Source of the DNA: JAYZAP01 sp964645285
Lineage (GTDB): Bacteria > Pseudomonadota > Alphaproteobacteria > JAAXGF01
Assembly (NCBI GenBank): GCA_964645285.1
Contig: CAZYDR010000017.1
Span: forward strand, 1 to 42,945
DNA length: 42,945 nt
Reading direction: 5' to 3'
Shown in pieces: positions 34,498 to 41,991 of this stretch. Position 1 is the first letter of the stretch, and every line of letters begins with the position of its first letter. The notes under the pieces were generated by a model. It saw only the letters and a program-made list of their open reading frames with translations, was not told where the DNA came from and ran no database searches. The translations under genes were made by a program, and so were the position numbers.

Positions 34498-35655
34498 TCA
34501 CGCCACCTCTTCAATGCGGGCCAGTTCTTCGATGCGCTCAAGTACCTCGGCCGGGCTGATGGGCTCGCCGTCGATGCGGTTGATGCCGGTGACAGGCGCC
34601 CGGCCGTTGATCAAACGCTCGGCCTCCAGCACCAGCTGACCGGCGTTCATTTCCGGGACGATGACCGCCTGGGCATGAGCTGCCGCCGCAAGGAAGGCAT
34701 CCTCGGGGAAGGGCCACAGGGTGATGGGGCGGAACAGCCCGGCCTTGATGCCTTTTTCCCGCGCCTCTTTCACCGCCCAGGCGGCGGCGCGGGCGGAAAT
34801 TCCCACCGTCATAATGACGATCTCGGCGTCGTCGCAGTCGACCGCGTCAAAGGATTGAACGGTCGACTCGTGATGATGCAGCTTGCCCAGGATGCGCCGT
34901 TGGCTGCGCTCGACTTCCTCTGGAACCTGGGTGGGAAAGCCGTCCTCGCTGTGGGTCAGCCCGGTGGTGTGGGCGCGATAGCCGTCGCCGGGCCGGGCCA
35001 TGGCGGGCACCATGTCGTCGGTCTCGCCATAGGGTACGAAGTCGTCTGCCGGGCAATCGGCCCATTTGCGCTCGATCAGTGATACGTCGCTGGCCTCGGG
35101 GATCTCGACAGTCTCAACAAGATGGCCGATGACCTCATCGATAAGGATGATCACCGGCACCCGCAAGGCTTCCGACAGGGCGAAGGCCCGGATGGTCTCG
35201 CTGTATACCTCCGGCACCGAGGCCGGCACCAGAACGATGGCCGCATGGTCGCCGTGGGTGCCCCAGCGCGCCTGCATAAGGTCGCCCTGGGCCGGGCGGG
35301 TCGGCATGCCGGTGCTGGGGCCGCCGCGCATGACATTGACGATGACGCAGGGGATTTCGGCACCGGCGGCGTAGCCGATGTTCTCCTGCTTGAGGGAGAA
35401 GCCGGGACCGCTGGTCGCCGTCATCACCTTGGCGCCGCCCAGAGAGGCCCCGAGGATGGCGCCCATGGAGGCAATCTCGTCTTCCATCTGAATGAAGACA
35501 CCGCCCACCCGGGGCAACTCCAGGGCCATGCGCTCGGCGATTTCCGACGATGGGGTGATGGGATAGCCGGCATAAAAGCGGCAGCCGGCGGCAATCGCCG
35601 CCAGGGCGCAGGCATGATTGCCCTGCAGGTTATCCAGCTGTTTGGAGGCGCTCAT
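34498..35655 (-). CDS. korA: 2-oxoacid:acceptor oxidoreductase, alpha subunit (KorA-like)
   Basis: 385-aa pyrimidine-binding subunit of the TPP enzyme. GYPITPSSEIAERMAL, FIQMEDEIASMGAILGAS, TSGPGFSLKQENIGYA and MRGGPSTGMPTRPAQGDL are the canonical KorA/VorA motifs. The C-terminal transketolase-like domain (ITLWPFPEDAF) is present. It starts 1 base after the stop of the IorB-ferredoxin gene. Substrate range is not readable from these motifs; 2-oxoglutarate, branched-chain, and possibly phenylglyoxylate enzymes share them. Confidence 0.9.
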   Translation of the reverse strand: MSASKQLDNLQGNHACALAAIAAGCRFYAGYPITPSSEIAERMALELPRVGGVFIQMEDEIASMGAILGASLGGAKVMTATSGPGFSLKQENIGYAAGAEIPCVIVNVMRGGPSTGMPTRPAQGDLMQARWGTHGDHAAIVLVPASVPEVYSETIRAFALSEALRVPVIILIDEVIGHLVETVEIPEASDVSLIERKWADCPADDFVPYGETDDMVPAMARPGDGYRAHTTGLTHSEDGFPTQVPEEVERSQRRILGKLHHHESTVQSFDAVDCDDAEIVIMTVGISARAAAWAVKEAREKGIKAGLFRPITLWPFPEDAFLAAAAHAQAVIVPEMNAGQLVLEAERLINGRAPVTGINRIDGEPISPAEVLERIEELARIEEVA

Positions 35656-35656
35656 C

Positions 35657-36586
35657 TCAGACGGCTACCCTTTGATCGCTGTTCTTGATGATGTCGATGG
35701 CGAAATCCGGGCATAGCCACTCGCACAGCCGGCAACCGGTGCAGGCGTCGCGGTCGGTGACCACGACGATCTGCTCGTTGTTAAGGGCCAAACAGCGCTC
35801 CGGGCAGACTTTGACGCAGATATCGCAGCCCTTGCACCACTCGGGCGTGATTCTGAGGTCGAAGTCGTCGTTGAGTTCAGCCGGGAACTGTAGCGGCGCC
35901 GGCTTGGGCATGGGTATGACGGGGGCCTCGGCCGTCGCGCCGTTGCCCTGCTGCTCCAACCATTGGCGACCCTGGAGAAAAGCCTCGCGGTTGATCTCGA
36001 CGGTCTTGGGCGGAACGAATTCGGAAATCACCTTGAGCCAGTCCTCGACCGGAAAATCCAGGGTCCCGGACAACGCACCCAGGAGCACCGTATTGGACGC
36101 CCGCAGGTTGCCCAGCGCCGTGGCCATGGTGGTGGCGTCGAGGGCATAGCCCTCGGTGACCATGGCCACGACCTCGTCCGGAGTTTCCGTGGAATAGGCG
36201 CTCAACGCGCCGCGCTTGCGGTTGCGGCAGGCGAAGGGCGGAACGATATGCTGGGTATCGGCGATAAAGGTGCCTTCGCCGGGCTTGAGATAGTTGATCC
36301 AGCGCAGACCCTCGGCCCACTCCAGGGCCAGCAGCACATCGGCCTTGCCCCGGGGGATGGTAGGCGACCAGATTTCGTCGCCGAAGCGCACATGACTGAA
36401 CACCGTGCCGCCGCGCTTAGCCATGCCGTGGACTTCACTCTGCTTGACCTTGAAGCCCTGGAACTGGCACAGGCGGGCCAGCACCTTGGAGACCATGATG
36501 ACGCCCTGGCCGCCGACCCCGACAACCAGAATGTTGGTCGCGACCTTGGTTTCGGCTTCGATGGTATCGGTGGATTGAACCGCCAT
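35657..36586 (-). CDS. iorB: Indolepyruvate oxidoreductase beta subunit (IorB) fused to a 2[4Fe-4S] ferredoxin domain
   Basis: 309 aa. Residues about 18-200 are an IorB/gamma-type domain (VVGVGGQGVIMVSKVLARL, SEVHGMAKRGGTVFSHVRFG). After a Pro/Ala linker (VIPMPKPAPLQFP), residues about 245-300 carry two cluster motifs, CKGCDICVKVCPERC and CTGCRLCEWLCP. Ordinary IorB lacks this ferredoxin. The domain resembles the KorD/PorD subunit, which is otherwise missing from the korABC set next door, so it may serve either enzyme. Start ATG 36586 is 3 bases after the iorA stop. Cytoplasmic. Confidence 0.88.
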   Translation of the reverse strand: MAVQSTDTIEAETKVATNILVVGVGGQGVIMVSKVLARLCQFQGFKVKQSEVHGMAKRGGTVFSHVRFGDEIWSPTIPRGKADVLLALEWAEGLRWINYLKPGEGTFIADTQHIVPPFACRNRKRGALSAYSTETPDEVVAMVTEGYALDATTMATALGNLRASNTVLLGALSGTLDFPVEDWLKVISEFVPPKTVEINREAFLQGRQWLEQQGNGATAEAPVIPMPKPAPLQFPAELNDDFDLRITPEWCKGCDICVKVCPERCLALNNEQIVVVTDRDACTGCRLCEWLCPDFAIDIIKNSDQRVAV

Positions 36587-36589
36587 GGC

Positions 36590-38404
36590 TTAAGCCTTGA
36601 CCGGCTGGATGCAGTCGGTCGGGCAGACCTGGGCGCAGAGTGAGCAGCCGATGCAGCCGGCGGCGTCGATTTTCACCTTGTGGTGGCCGTCGTACCACTC
36701 GTCGCTCCACACGATGGCCGGGCAGGAAAGGTTCATGCAGGCCTGGCAGGCGATGCAGTTTTCCGCTTCCACCACCAGGGCGGGGCCTTTGATCTTGAAG
36801 GGATCGAGAACGCAGGGCCGATCTGAAATGACCACGGAGACGCCCTTGAACTCGACCGCCTCGCGGAAAGTCTGGTACATGGCGGCGACGTCGTAGGGAT
36901 CCACCGTTTTGACCCATTTGACACCGACGGCGCGGATCAGATCCTCGAAGATGACCCGATGGGTGGTCTCGCCGCGAATGGTCTTGCCGGTACCGGGGTG
37001 ATCCTGGCCGCCGGTCATGGCGGTAATCTGATTGTCGAGCAGGATGACCGTGATGTTGACGTCGTTGTAGACCGCGTCGATCAGTGGCGGGATGCCCGAG
37101 TGCAGAAAAGTCGAATCGCCGATGGTGGCGATGATCGGCCGGGTTTCTTCGCTGACCTTGGCCAAGCCGATGGCGTTGCCGATGCTGGCGCCCATGCAGA
37201 CGCAGGTATCGATCGATTTGAGCGGCTCGACAGCGGCCAGGGTGTAACAGCCGATATCGCCCATGACCCGGGCATCGAGCGCCTTGACCGCCATATAGCT
37301 GGTGATGTGGGGACAGCCGGCGCACATCACCGGCGGCCGCGCCGTGGCGGTCAGCTCGAGGCGCATCTCATCTTCCAGAGGTTCGAGCAGACCGGCCTCG
37401 ACGAAGCCCTCGCGCACCAGTTCCGGCGACATTTCGCCAAGCCGCGAGAAGAATTTCTTACCCTCGATCGCGATGCCCATAATGCGCAGATCGTTCTCGA
37501 TGATCGGCTCCAGTTCCTCGACCACGATCACTCTGTCAACGGACTCACAGAACTCACGAATTTTCGTTTCGGGCAGGGGGTAGGAGACGCCGAGCTTGAG
37601 GAAGCTGGCTTCCGGGATGACTTCCCGGGCATAGGAGTAGGCGACCCCCAGGGAGATCACGCCGACTTTGGTGCTGCCGGGATCGACACGGATCAGGTCC
37701 GAGGTCTCGAAATGAGCCTTGAGCTTTTTCTCGCGCTCCAGCAGCAGAGGATGGCGGATGCGCGCGTGGTTGGGCAGCATGACGTTCTTGCTGGGGTCCT
37801 CAAGGAAGCCCTTGGACAGAATTTCCTGGCGCTCGCCGACCTCGACCAGGCTGCGGGTATGGGATAGCCGCGTGGTGGCGCGGACGATCACCGGGGTATC
37901 GAATTCCTCGCTCAGATCGAAGGCGTGGCGGGTGAAGTCGAGGGCTTCCTGGGCGTCGGTCGGCTCGAGGCAGGGGATCATGGCGAAGCGGCTGTAGTGC
38001 CGGGTGTCCTGCTCGTTCTGCGACGAGTGAATGCCGGGATCGTCACAGACGATAATGACAAAGCCGCCGTTCACCCCGATATAGGTCTGGGACATGATGG
38101 TGTCGGCGGCGACGTTGACGCCGACGTGCTTCATGGCGGTCACCGCCCGGACCCCGGCGAAGGAGGCGCCGATGGCGATATCACAGCTCACCTTCTCGTT
38201 GATCGCCCACTCGGCGGCGACGTCTTCTTCGGGATGGCGGGCCAGGTTCTCCAGGATCTCCGTGCTCGGGGTGCCGGGATAGGCGGCGCCGACCTTGACA
38301 CCGGCCTCCCAGGCGCCACGGGCCAGGGCCTCGTTACCGGTCATGGGACGCACGCTGGAATCGTTGCGGGTGCCGCCGTTGGTCGGTTTCGCCTGATAAT
38401 TCAC
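36590..38404 (-). CDS. iorA: Indolepyruvate ferredoxin oxidoreductase, alpha subunit (IorA)
   Basis: 604-aa catalytic subunit that converts arylpyruvates (indolepyruvate, phenylpyruvate) to arylacetyl-CoA with ferredoxin reduction. The N-terminal pyrimidine domain has AYPGTPSTEILENLA. The C-terminal TPP domain has MCAGCPHITSYMAVKAL, MGDIGCYTLAA and GDSTFLHSGIPPLIDAV...LLDNQITAMTGGQDHP. Two [4Fe-4S] motifs close the protein (CIACQACMNLSCP, CIGCSLCAQVCPTDC). The start is GTG 38404 with GAGAGGA about 11 bases upstream. The product would feed the same arylacetyl-CoA pool that PaaK makes and PaaI hydrolyses. Confidence 0.93.
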   Translation of the reverse strand: MNYQAKPTNGGTRNDSSVRPMTGNEALARGAWEAGVKVGAAYPGTPSTEILENLARHPEEDVAAEWAINEKVSCDIAIGASFAGVRAVTAMKHVGVNVAADTIMSQTYIGVNGGFVIIVCDDPGIHSSQNEQDTRHYSRFAMIPCLEPTDAQEALDFTRHAFDLSEEFDTPVIVRATTRLSHTRSLVEVGERQEILSKGFLEDPSKNVMLPNHARIRHPLLLEREKKLKAHFETSDLIRVDPGSTKVGVISLGVAYSYAREVIPEASFLKLGVSYPLPETKIREFCESVDRVIVVEELEPIIENDLRIMGIAIEGKKFFSRLGEMSPELVREGFVEAGLLEPLEDEMRLELTATARPPVMCAGCPHITSYMAVKALDARVMGDIGCYTLAAVEPLKSIDTCVCMGASIGNAIGLAKVSEETRPIIATIGDSTFLHSGIPPLIDAVYNDVNITVILLDNQITAMTGGQDHPGTGKTIRGETTHRVIFEDLIRAVGVKWVKTVDPYDVAAMYQTFREAVEFKGVSVVISDRPCVLDPFKIKGPALVVEAENCIACQACMNLSCPAIVWSDEWYDGHHKVKIDAAGCIGCSLCAQVCPTDCIQPVKA

Positions 38405-38459
38405 GGCGAGGCTATCCTCTCGTCAGGGATGTCTGGAATTGGAAATGAGAACAGTTCCT

Positions 38460-38485
38460 TATTCCCACAATCTTCATAGGGAATA
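38460..38485. promoter_or_regulatory. Inverted repeat upstream of iorA (candidate operator)
   Basis: TATTCCC (38460-38466) and GGGAATA (38479-38485) are separated by 12 bases. A second small symmetric element, GAACAGTTC, lies just downstream towards iorA (near 38450-38458), and TTCCCTA occurs twice on the - strand. The region (38405-38541) is AT-richer than its surroundings and is the largest gap in the - strand run, so a promoter or regulator site is plausible. I could not define convincing -35/-10 boxes. Confidence 0.35.
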
Positions 38486-38541
38486 GTAGGGAAAATACCG
38501 ACTTCCAGGGGCCATGGCAAGCGGTGCCGGCGGCGTTGCGG

Positions 38542-39132
38542 TCAGGGGTCCGCCGCGGTCTCTTCCTGGGGTACGAAGCCGGACACCGTGATCGCTTTGG
38601 GAGCGACGATGCAGGCCTCCCGGCACAGGGCGCACCCGGTGCAGTGTTCCTGGTTGATCACGGGCCTGACGCCGTCCTCCCACTCCAGGGCGCCGGGCAC
38701 CGGACAAGCGTGAGCGCAGGCGCCGCATTCCGGGCCGGAATAGGGCAGGCAGGTCGCCGTGTCGATCTCGACGACAGCGAGTTTTGCTGGCGTGTCGTCG
38801 TCCTCATCGGGAAGAACCAAGGCGCCCGGCTCGCAGGCTGTGACGCAGGGCCAGTTGCGGCACAAATGGCAGCCGTGGTTAAGCAGGTCGAGGGCCGGGG
38901 TGCCGGCGCCGTCGAGCCCGACCCGGTCGGTCAGCTTGAAGATCACGTTTCGAGAGCAGGCGGCCACGCACTTGTCGCAGCGGGTGCAACTCAGGAGGAA
39001 TTCCAGTTCGGGTTGGGCGAACGGCGGGCGCAGCCAGTTCTTCGCCCGCTTCTCGGCTTTCTTGCTGGCCAGTTCGTAGGCGGCGCCGGCGACCTTATGG
39101 GCGCCAAGCCTGAAGACGTCCCTACGCTTCAT
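38542..39132 (-). CDS. NapF-like multi-cluster ferredoxin
   Basis: 196 aa from ATG 39132 (ATG 39144 is possible), overlapping the upstream gene's end by 11 bases. Cysteine motifs CTRCDKCVAACSRN, CHLCRNWPCVTACEPGA, CGACAHACPVPGA and CTGCALCREACIVAP indicate four [4Fe-4S] clusters, as in NapF/NapG-type proteins. The N-terminus (MKRRDVFRLGAHKVAGAAYE) has a weak twin-arginine look but no hydrophobic core, so it is probably cytoplasmic. It could exchange electrons between the redox module upstream and the ferredoxin-dependent IOR/KOR enzymes encoded directly downstream. Confidence 0.82.
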   Translation of the reverse strand: MKRRDVFRLGAHKVAGAAYELASKKAEKRAKNWLRPPFAQPELEFLLSCTRCDKCVAACSRNVIFKLTDRVGLDGAGTPALDLLNHGCHLCRNWPCVTACEPGALVLPDEDDDTPAKLAVVEIDTATCLPYSGPECGACAHACPVPGALEWEDGVRPVINQEHCTGCALCREACIVAPKAITVSGFVPQEETAADP

Positions 39133-39730
39133 CACGGTTCTCATGGGCGCCGCGAATTTTGCCCGACATGGCGCGGCGCCCCTGGATCGCGGTGATGGTG
39201 ACAAGCACGATCAGCAGGGCGCCAACGGCGATGCCGAAAGGCCCGACTAGGGGCGGCTCGCCGATGCGCAGGGGAAAGTCGATGGTGTAGGGCCCGTCGC
39301 CCGCCTCGAAGGCGGCGGTGACTATGTAGTCGCCGGCCTCGGCGAAGAGAAAGCCCTGGCGATAGACGTTGTCGTCCGATGGCTGCCGGCCAAGCACTTC
39401 GCTGTCGCCTTGCAGCCATGGCGCCCAGGGCTCATCGCGGACATGGAAGGTGACCGTGCCGTCGTACGGCGTGCCGTCATCGATGCGCGAGATATAGAGA
39501 TTAAGCCGCCCCGGCTTGTCCGGTTCCGGGAAGGCGGGAAAGACCATGTAGGTCACGAAGAAATCGCCGATCTGAACCTCGGCCTGTATGCTTGGCGGCG
39601 TATTGGAATCTTCGCTCAGGCTATAGGCCGGGCGACCCAGCACATGGTGGGCGACAGCAAAATCGACGGGCAGCAGCCAAAGTAGCGCCGCCGCCACGGC
39701 GGCCAGCATATGGATGTAAACCCTGGCCAT
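39122..39730 (-). CDS. Secreted, C-terminally anchored protein of unknown function
   Basis: 202 aa. N-terminal signal peptide (residues about 1-26, MARVYIHMLAAVAAALLWLL), mature start near HHVLGRPAYSLSEDSN, and a single C-terminal helix (GPFGIAVGALLIVLVTITAI) before a basic cytoplasmic tail. The domain between has beta-rich segments (QIGDFFVTYMVFPAFPEP, GTVTFHVRDEPWAPW) that recall FixH/copper-chaperone-like folds, but I do not recognise the family. There is no CxxCH, so it is not a NapB or NapC cytochrome. The adjacent His pair after the leader could bind metal. ATG 39730 lies 2 bases after the preceding ferredoxin gene, so it belongs to the module. Confidence 0.75.
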   Translation of the reverse strand: MARVYIHMLAAVAAALLWLLPVDFAVAHHVLGRPAYSLSEDSNTPPSIQAEVQIGDFFVTYMVFPAFPEPDKPGRLNLYISRIDDGTPYDGTVTFHVRDEPWAPWLQGDSEVLGRQPSDDNVYRQGFLFAEAGDYIVTAAFEAGDGPYTIDFPLRIGEPPLVGPFGIAVGALLIVLVTITAIQGRRAMSGKIRGAHENRDEA

Positions 39731-39732
39731 AC

Positions 39733-40341
39733 TTATGTCTGTTGCTCCACGGCGGCGTCTCCGCTGCGCTGGACAATCCAGATCGGCTTGCTCGGATGGG
39801 GGCAGACCTCGACGCACAGACCGCAACCAACGCAGCCCTGCTTGATAACGGGGCGGTACTGGTTCCACAACTTGAAATCGATTGCCTTGTCACCCAGTGG
39901 ACAGATGCTGACACAGGCGCCGCACACACCAGTATCAACCCAGGGATAACACGCCAATCGATCGATCTCGGCAATGCCCATATAGACCTGTTCGCGCGGG
40001 GCCGGTACCAGGGCCTCGGTAGGGCACACGTCGCCGCATTTTCCGCACAGAATGCAGGCCTTGGCTTCCGCATCGATATAGGGGGTGTTGACCTTCGCGC
40101 CGCCGTCGCGGGCGTGGAAAAGAATGCAGCGCGGCGGACATATCTCGCCGCACAGGCCGCAACCGATACAGGCGGCGACAAAGGCTTCGTCGTTCTTGAG
40201 GGCGCCCGGCGGTCGCAGATAGTTGCGTTGCGCCGTCGCCCGGCGCGGCGCCAGCAAATGGGCGATACCGTAGGGGACGGCGCCGGAGGCCACGGCCGCG
40301 CCGCCGGTGACAAGATTTCGCACGAATCCCCGGCGCTCCAT
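39733..40341 (-). CDS. napG: NapG-like periplasmic ferredoxin with Tat-type signal (second copy)
   Basis: 202 aa. The N-terminus MERRGFVRNLVTGGAAVASG carries a twin-arginine export motif and a hydrophobic stretch. Four [4Fe-4S] motifs follow: CIGCGLCGEICPPRC, CILCGKCGDVCP, CGACVSICPLG and CVGCGLCVEVCP. It shares the block YLRPPGAL plus the ferredoxin layout with the gene at 41357-41929, so the two are paralogues flanking napH. ATG 40341 shares its A with the napH stop (TGATG). The likely role is passing electrons between the quinone-facing NapH-like protein and a periplasmic enzyme. Confidence 0.87.
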   Translation of the reverse strand: MERRGFVRNLVTGGAAVASGAVPYGIAHLLAPRRATAQRNYLRPPGALKNDEAFVAACIGCGLCGEICPPRCILFHARDGGAKVNTPYIDAEAKACILCGKCGDVCPTEALVPAPREQVYMGIAEIDRLACYPWVDTGVCGACVSICPLGDKAIDFKLWNQYRPVIKQGCVGCGLCVEVCPHPSKPIWIVQRSGDAAVEQQT

Positions 40342-41339
40342 CAGCCCGCCTCGTCCCCGGTGTTCCCTTGATGGCGGAAGTGCCGGCCGAGATGGCCCGG
40401 TCCTTGGGGCGGAACGTCGGTCGGCCGGATTGTGAAGGTCATGGCATCCGTCGGGCAGACCGCCATGCAGGCGGTACAGTTGTTGCACTCCTGGCCGAAG
40501 CCGTCGCGCAGGGGGTCGAGGTCGAATTCGCAGACCACGTTGCACTTCGCACAGTCGTTGCAGGTCTCGACGATGCGGCGGATGCGCACCAGGCGATAGC
40601 GGCCAAGTAGGGAATAGAGCGCGCCGCCGGGACACAGATAGCGGCAGAAGCCGCGCCGGGCCACCAGCAGGTCGAACAACAGGGTGCCAAGGAAGAACAC
40701 GGTGCCGACGCCGAGACCGCCCAAGGCAATGGCGTAGTAGATTTCGCGGCCGATGATGGCCGGCGGATAGACCGCCGAGACCAGGACCGAACCAGTCGCC
40801 GACGACAATACCAGCCCGACCCCGAGAACCGCGTATTTGATACGCTCGTCGAGGCGCCGGTTGCCCGGTCGCAGCCCGGCCCAGCGCAGCCAGGAGGCAA
40901 AGTTAGTATTGAGCTCATAGAGCAGGGTCGCCGGGCATATCCAGCCGCAGAAGAAGCGCCCGAATACCACGGTCAGAGCCACCGGGATCAGCGCCGTGAC
41001 CAGGAACGGCCAATAGAGCCTCTTGCCGGCGGCAACTTGGCCGGCCACGGCCAACGGGTCTGATATCTGAAAGCCCCAGAAGGTCCCTGACCAGGTGTTG
41101 CCCTTGATAACGTCCAGGTCCTCCGCCGGATCATTGGTGAACGGCGCGGTGAGTGCCTCCATGGCGTCGTAGAGGGTCTTTTCTCCCGGCAACAACAGGT
41201 CGTAGGCATGGGCCGCCGTGTAGGTCTGATAGACATGCAGGAACGGCAGCAGGACTAGCATGGCGAACACCATACTCAGGGTCACCCAACGCAGCTTGTT
41301 TAGGTGGTGCCAAAGACCAAAAGGTTTATGTGTGCTCAT
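40341..41339 (-). CDS. napH: NapH-like membrane quinol/quinone oxidoreductase
   Basis: 332-aa integral membrane ferredoxin from ATG 41339. It has a long periplasmic loop (residues about 40-110) and four to five helices. The NapH/NosR-type metal motifs FCGWICPATLLYE and FCRYLCPGGALYS sit at helix ends. The C-terminal cytoplasmic part has two cluster motifs, CNDCAKCNVVCE and CNNCTACMAVCPTDA. In nap systems NapGH moves electrons between menaquinol/ubiquinol and the periplasmic molybdoenzyme. The direction could be reversed if the molybdoenzyme oxidises its substrate. Confidence 0.9.
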   Translation of the reverse strand: MSTHKPFGLWHHLNKLRWVTLSMVFAMLVLLPFLHVYQTYTAAHAYDLLLPGEKTLYDAMEALTAPFTNDPAEDLDVIKGNTWSGTFWGFQISDPLAVAGQVAAGKRLYWPFLVTALIPVALTVVFGRFFCGWICPATLLYELNTNFASWLRWAGLRPGNRRLDERIKYAVLGVGLVLSSATGSVLVSAVYPPAIIGREIYYAIALGGLGVGTVFFLGTLLFDLLVARRGFCRYLCPGGALYSLLGRYRLVRIRRIVETCNDCAKCNVVCEFDLDPLRDGFGQECNNCTACMAVCPTDAMTFTIRPTDVPPQGPGHLGRHFRHQGNTGDEAG

Positions 41340-41356
41340 GGTTGGTTGATCCGCAT

Positions 41357-41929
41357 TCAGGCGATATCGGGGATGATGCGAATGGCCTGGGGCAACTGAA
41401 TACAAGAGCGCTCGCACAGGCCGCAGCCGACGCAGTCGTCGGTGACGTGGGGTTGCTCGAGCATGCCCACGGTGATGGCGATGTCGGGCAGCGGGCAGGC
41501 CCGGTAGCAGACGCCGCAGGTCTTGCCCTGGAATGACAGGCACAGGGATTCGTCGACCCGGGCCTTGCCCATCTGAACCCCGGTGAGGATGGCGTCAAGC
41601 TCGCGGGCGATGGGCTGGATGGCGCCGCTGGGGCACACGTCGCCGCATTTCATGCACAGGATGCAGGCCTTCTCGCGCGGGGTGATGTAGGGCGTGTCGA
41701 TGGAGTTCCAGTCGTTCTCCAGGCCGAAATACTTGATGCAGCGGTTGGGGCAGACCTCGCCGCACTGACCGCAATTGATGCAGTGGGCCAGGAAATCTTC
41801 CTCGGCCAGGGCGCCCGGCGGACGGAGATAACGAAGCGACGGCTGGTTTATGGCCGTGCGACCGACGCCCGGCGTCGCCACCGCCGCCGCGCCGGCGGCC
41901 ATCGCCACGATGAATGCTCTACGCTCCAC
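41357..41929 (-). CDS. napG: NapG-like periplasmic ferredoxin with Tat-type signal (first copy)
   Basis: 190 aa. The leader MERRAFIVAMAAGAAAVATP has a twin-arginine start and a hydrophobic core. Four [4Fe-4S] motifs follow: CINCGQCGEVCPNRC, CILCMKCGDVCPSGA, CGVCYRACPLP and CVGCGLCERSCIQLP. It is encoded between the molybdoenzyme and the NapH-like protein, the normal napA-napG-napH order. It is probably the direct redox partner of the molybdoenzyme. The second copy at 39733-40341 may contact NapH. Confidence 0.88.
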   Translation of the reverse strand: MERRAFIVAMAAGAAAVATPGVGRTAINQPSLRYLRPPGALAEEDFLAHCINCGQCGEVCPNRCIKYFGLENDWNSIDTPYITPREKACILCMKCGDVCPSGAIQPIARELDAILTGVQMGKARVDESLCLSFQGKTCGVCYRACPLPDIAITVGMLEQPHVTDDCVGCGLCERSCIQLPQAIRIIPDIA

Positions 41930-41991
41930 GGCCTATACCGCCCCCTGGTAATGCGGCTCGGACGGACCCGTTAAGACCCGCCGGGGTGTCG

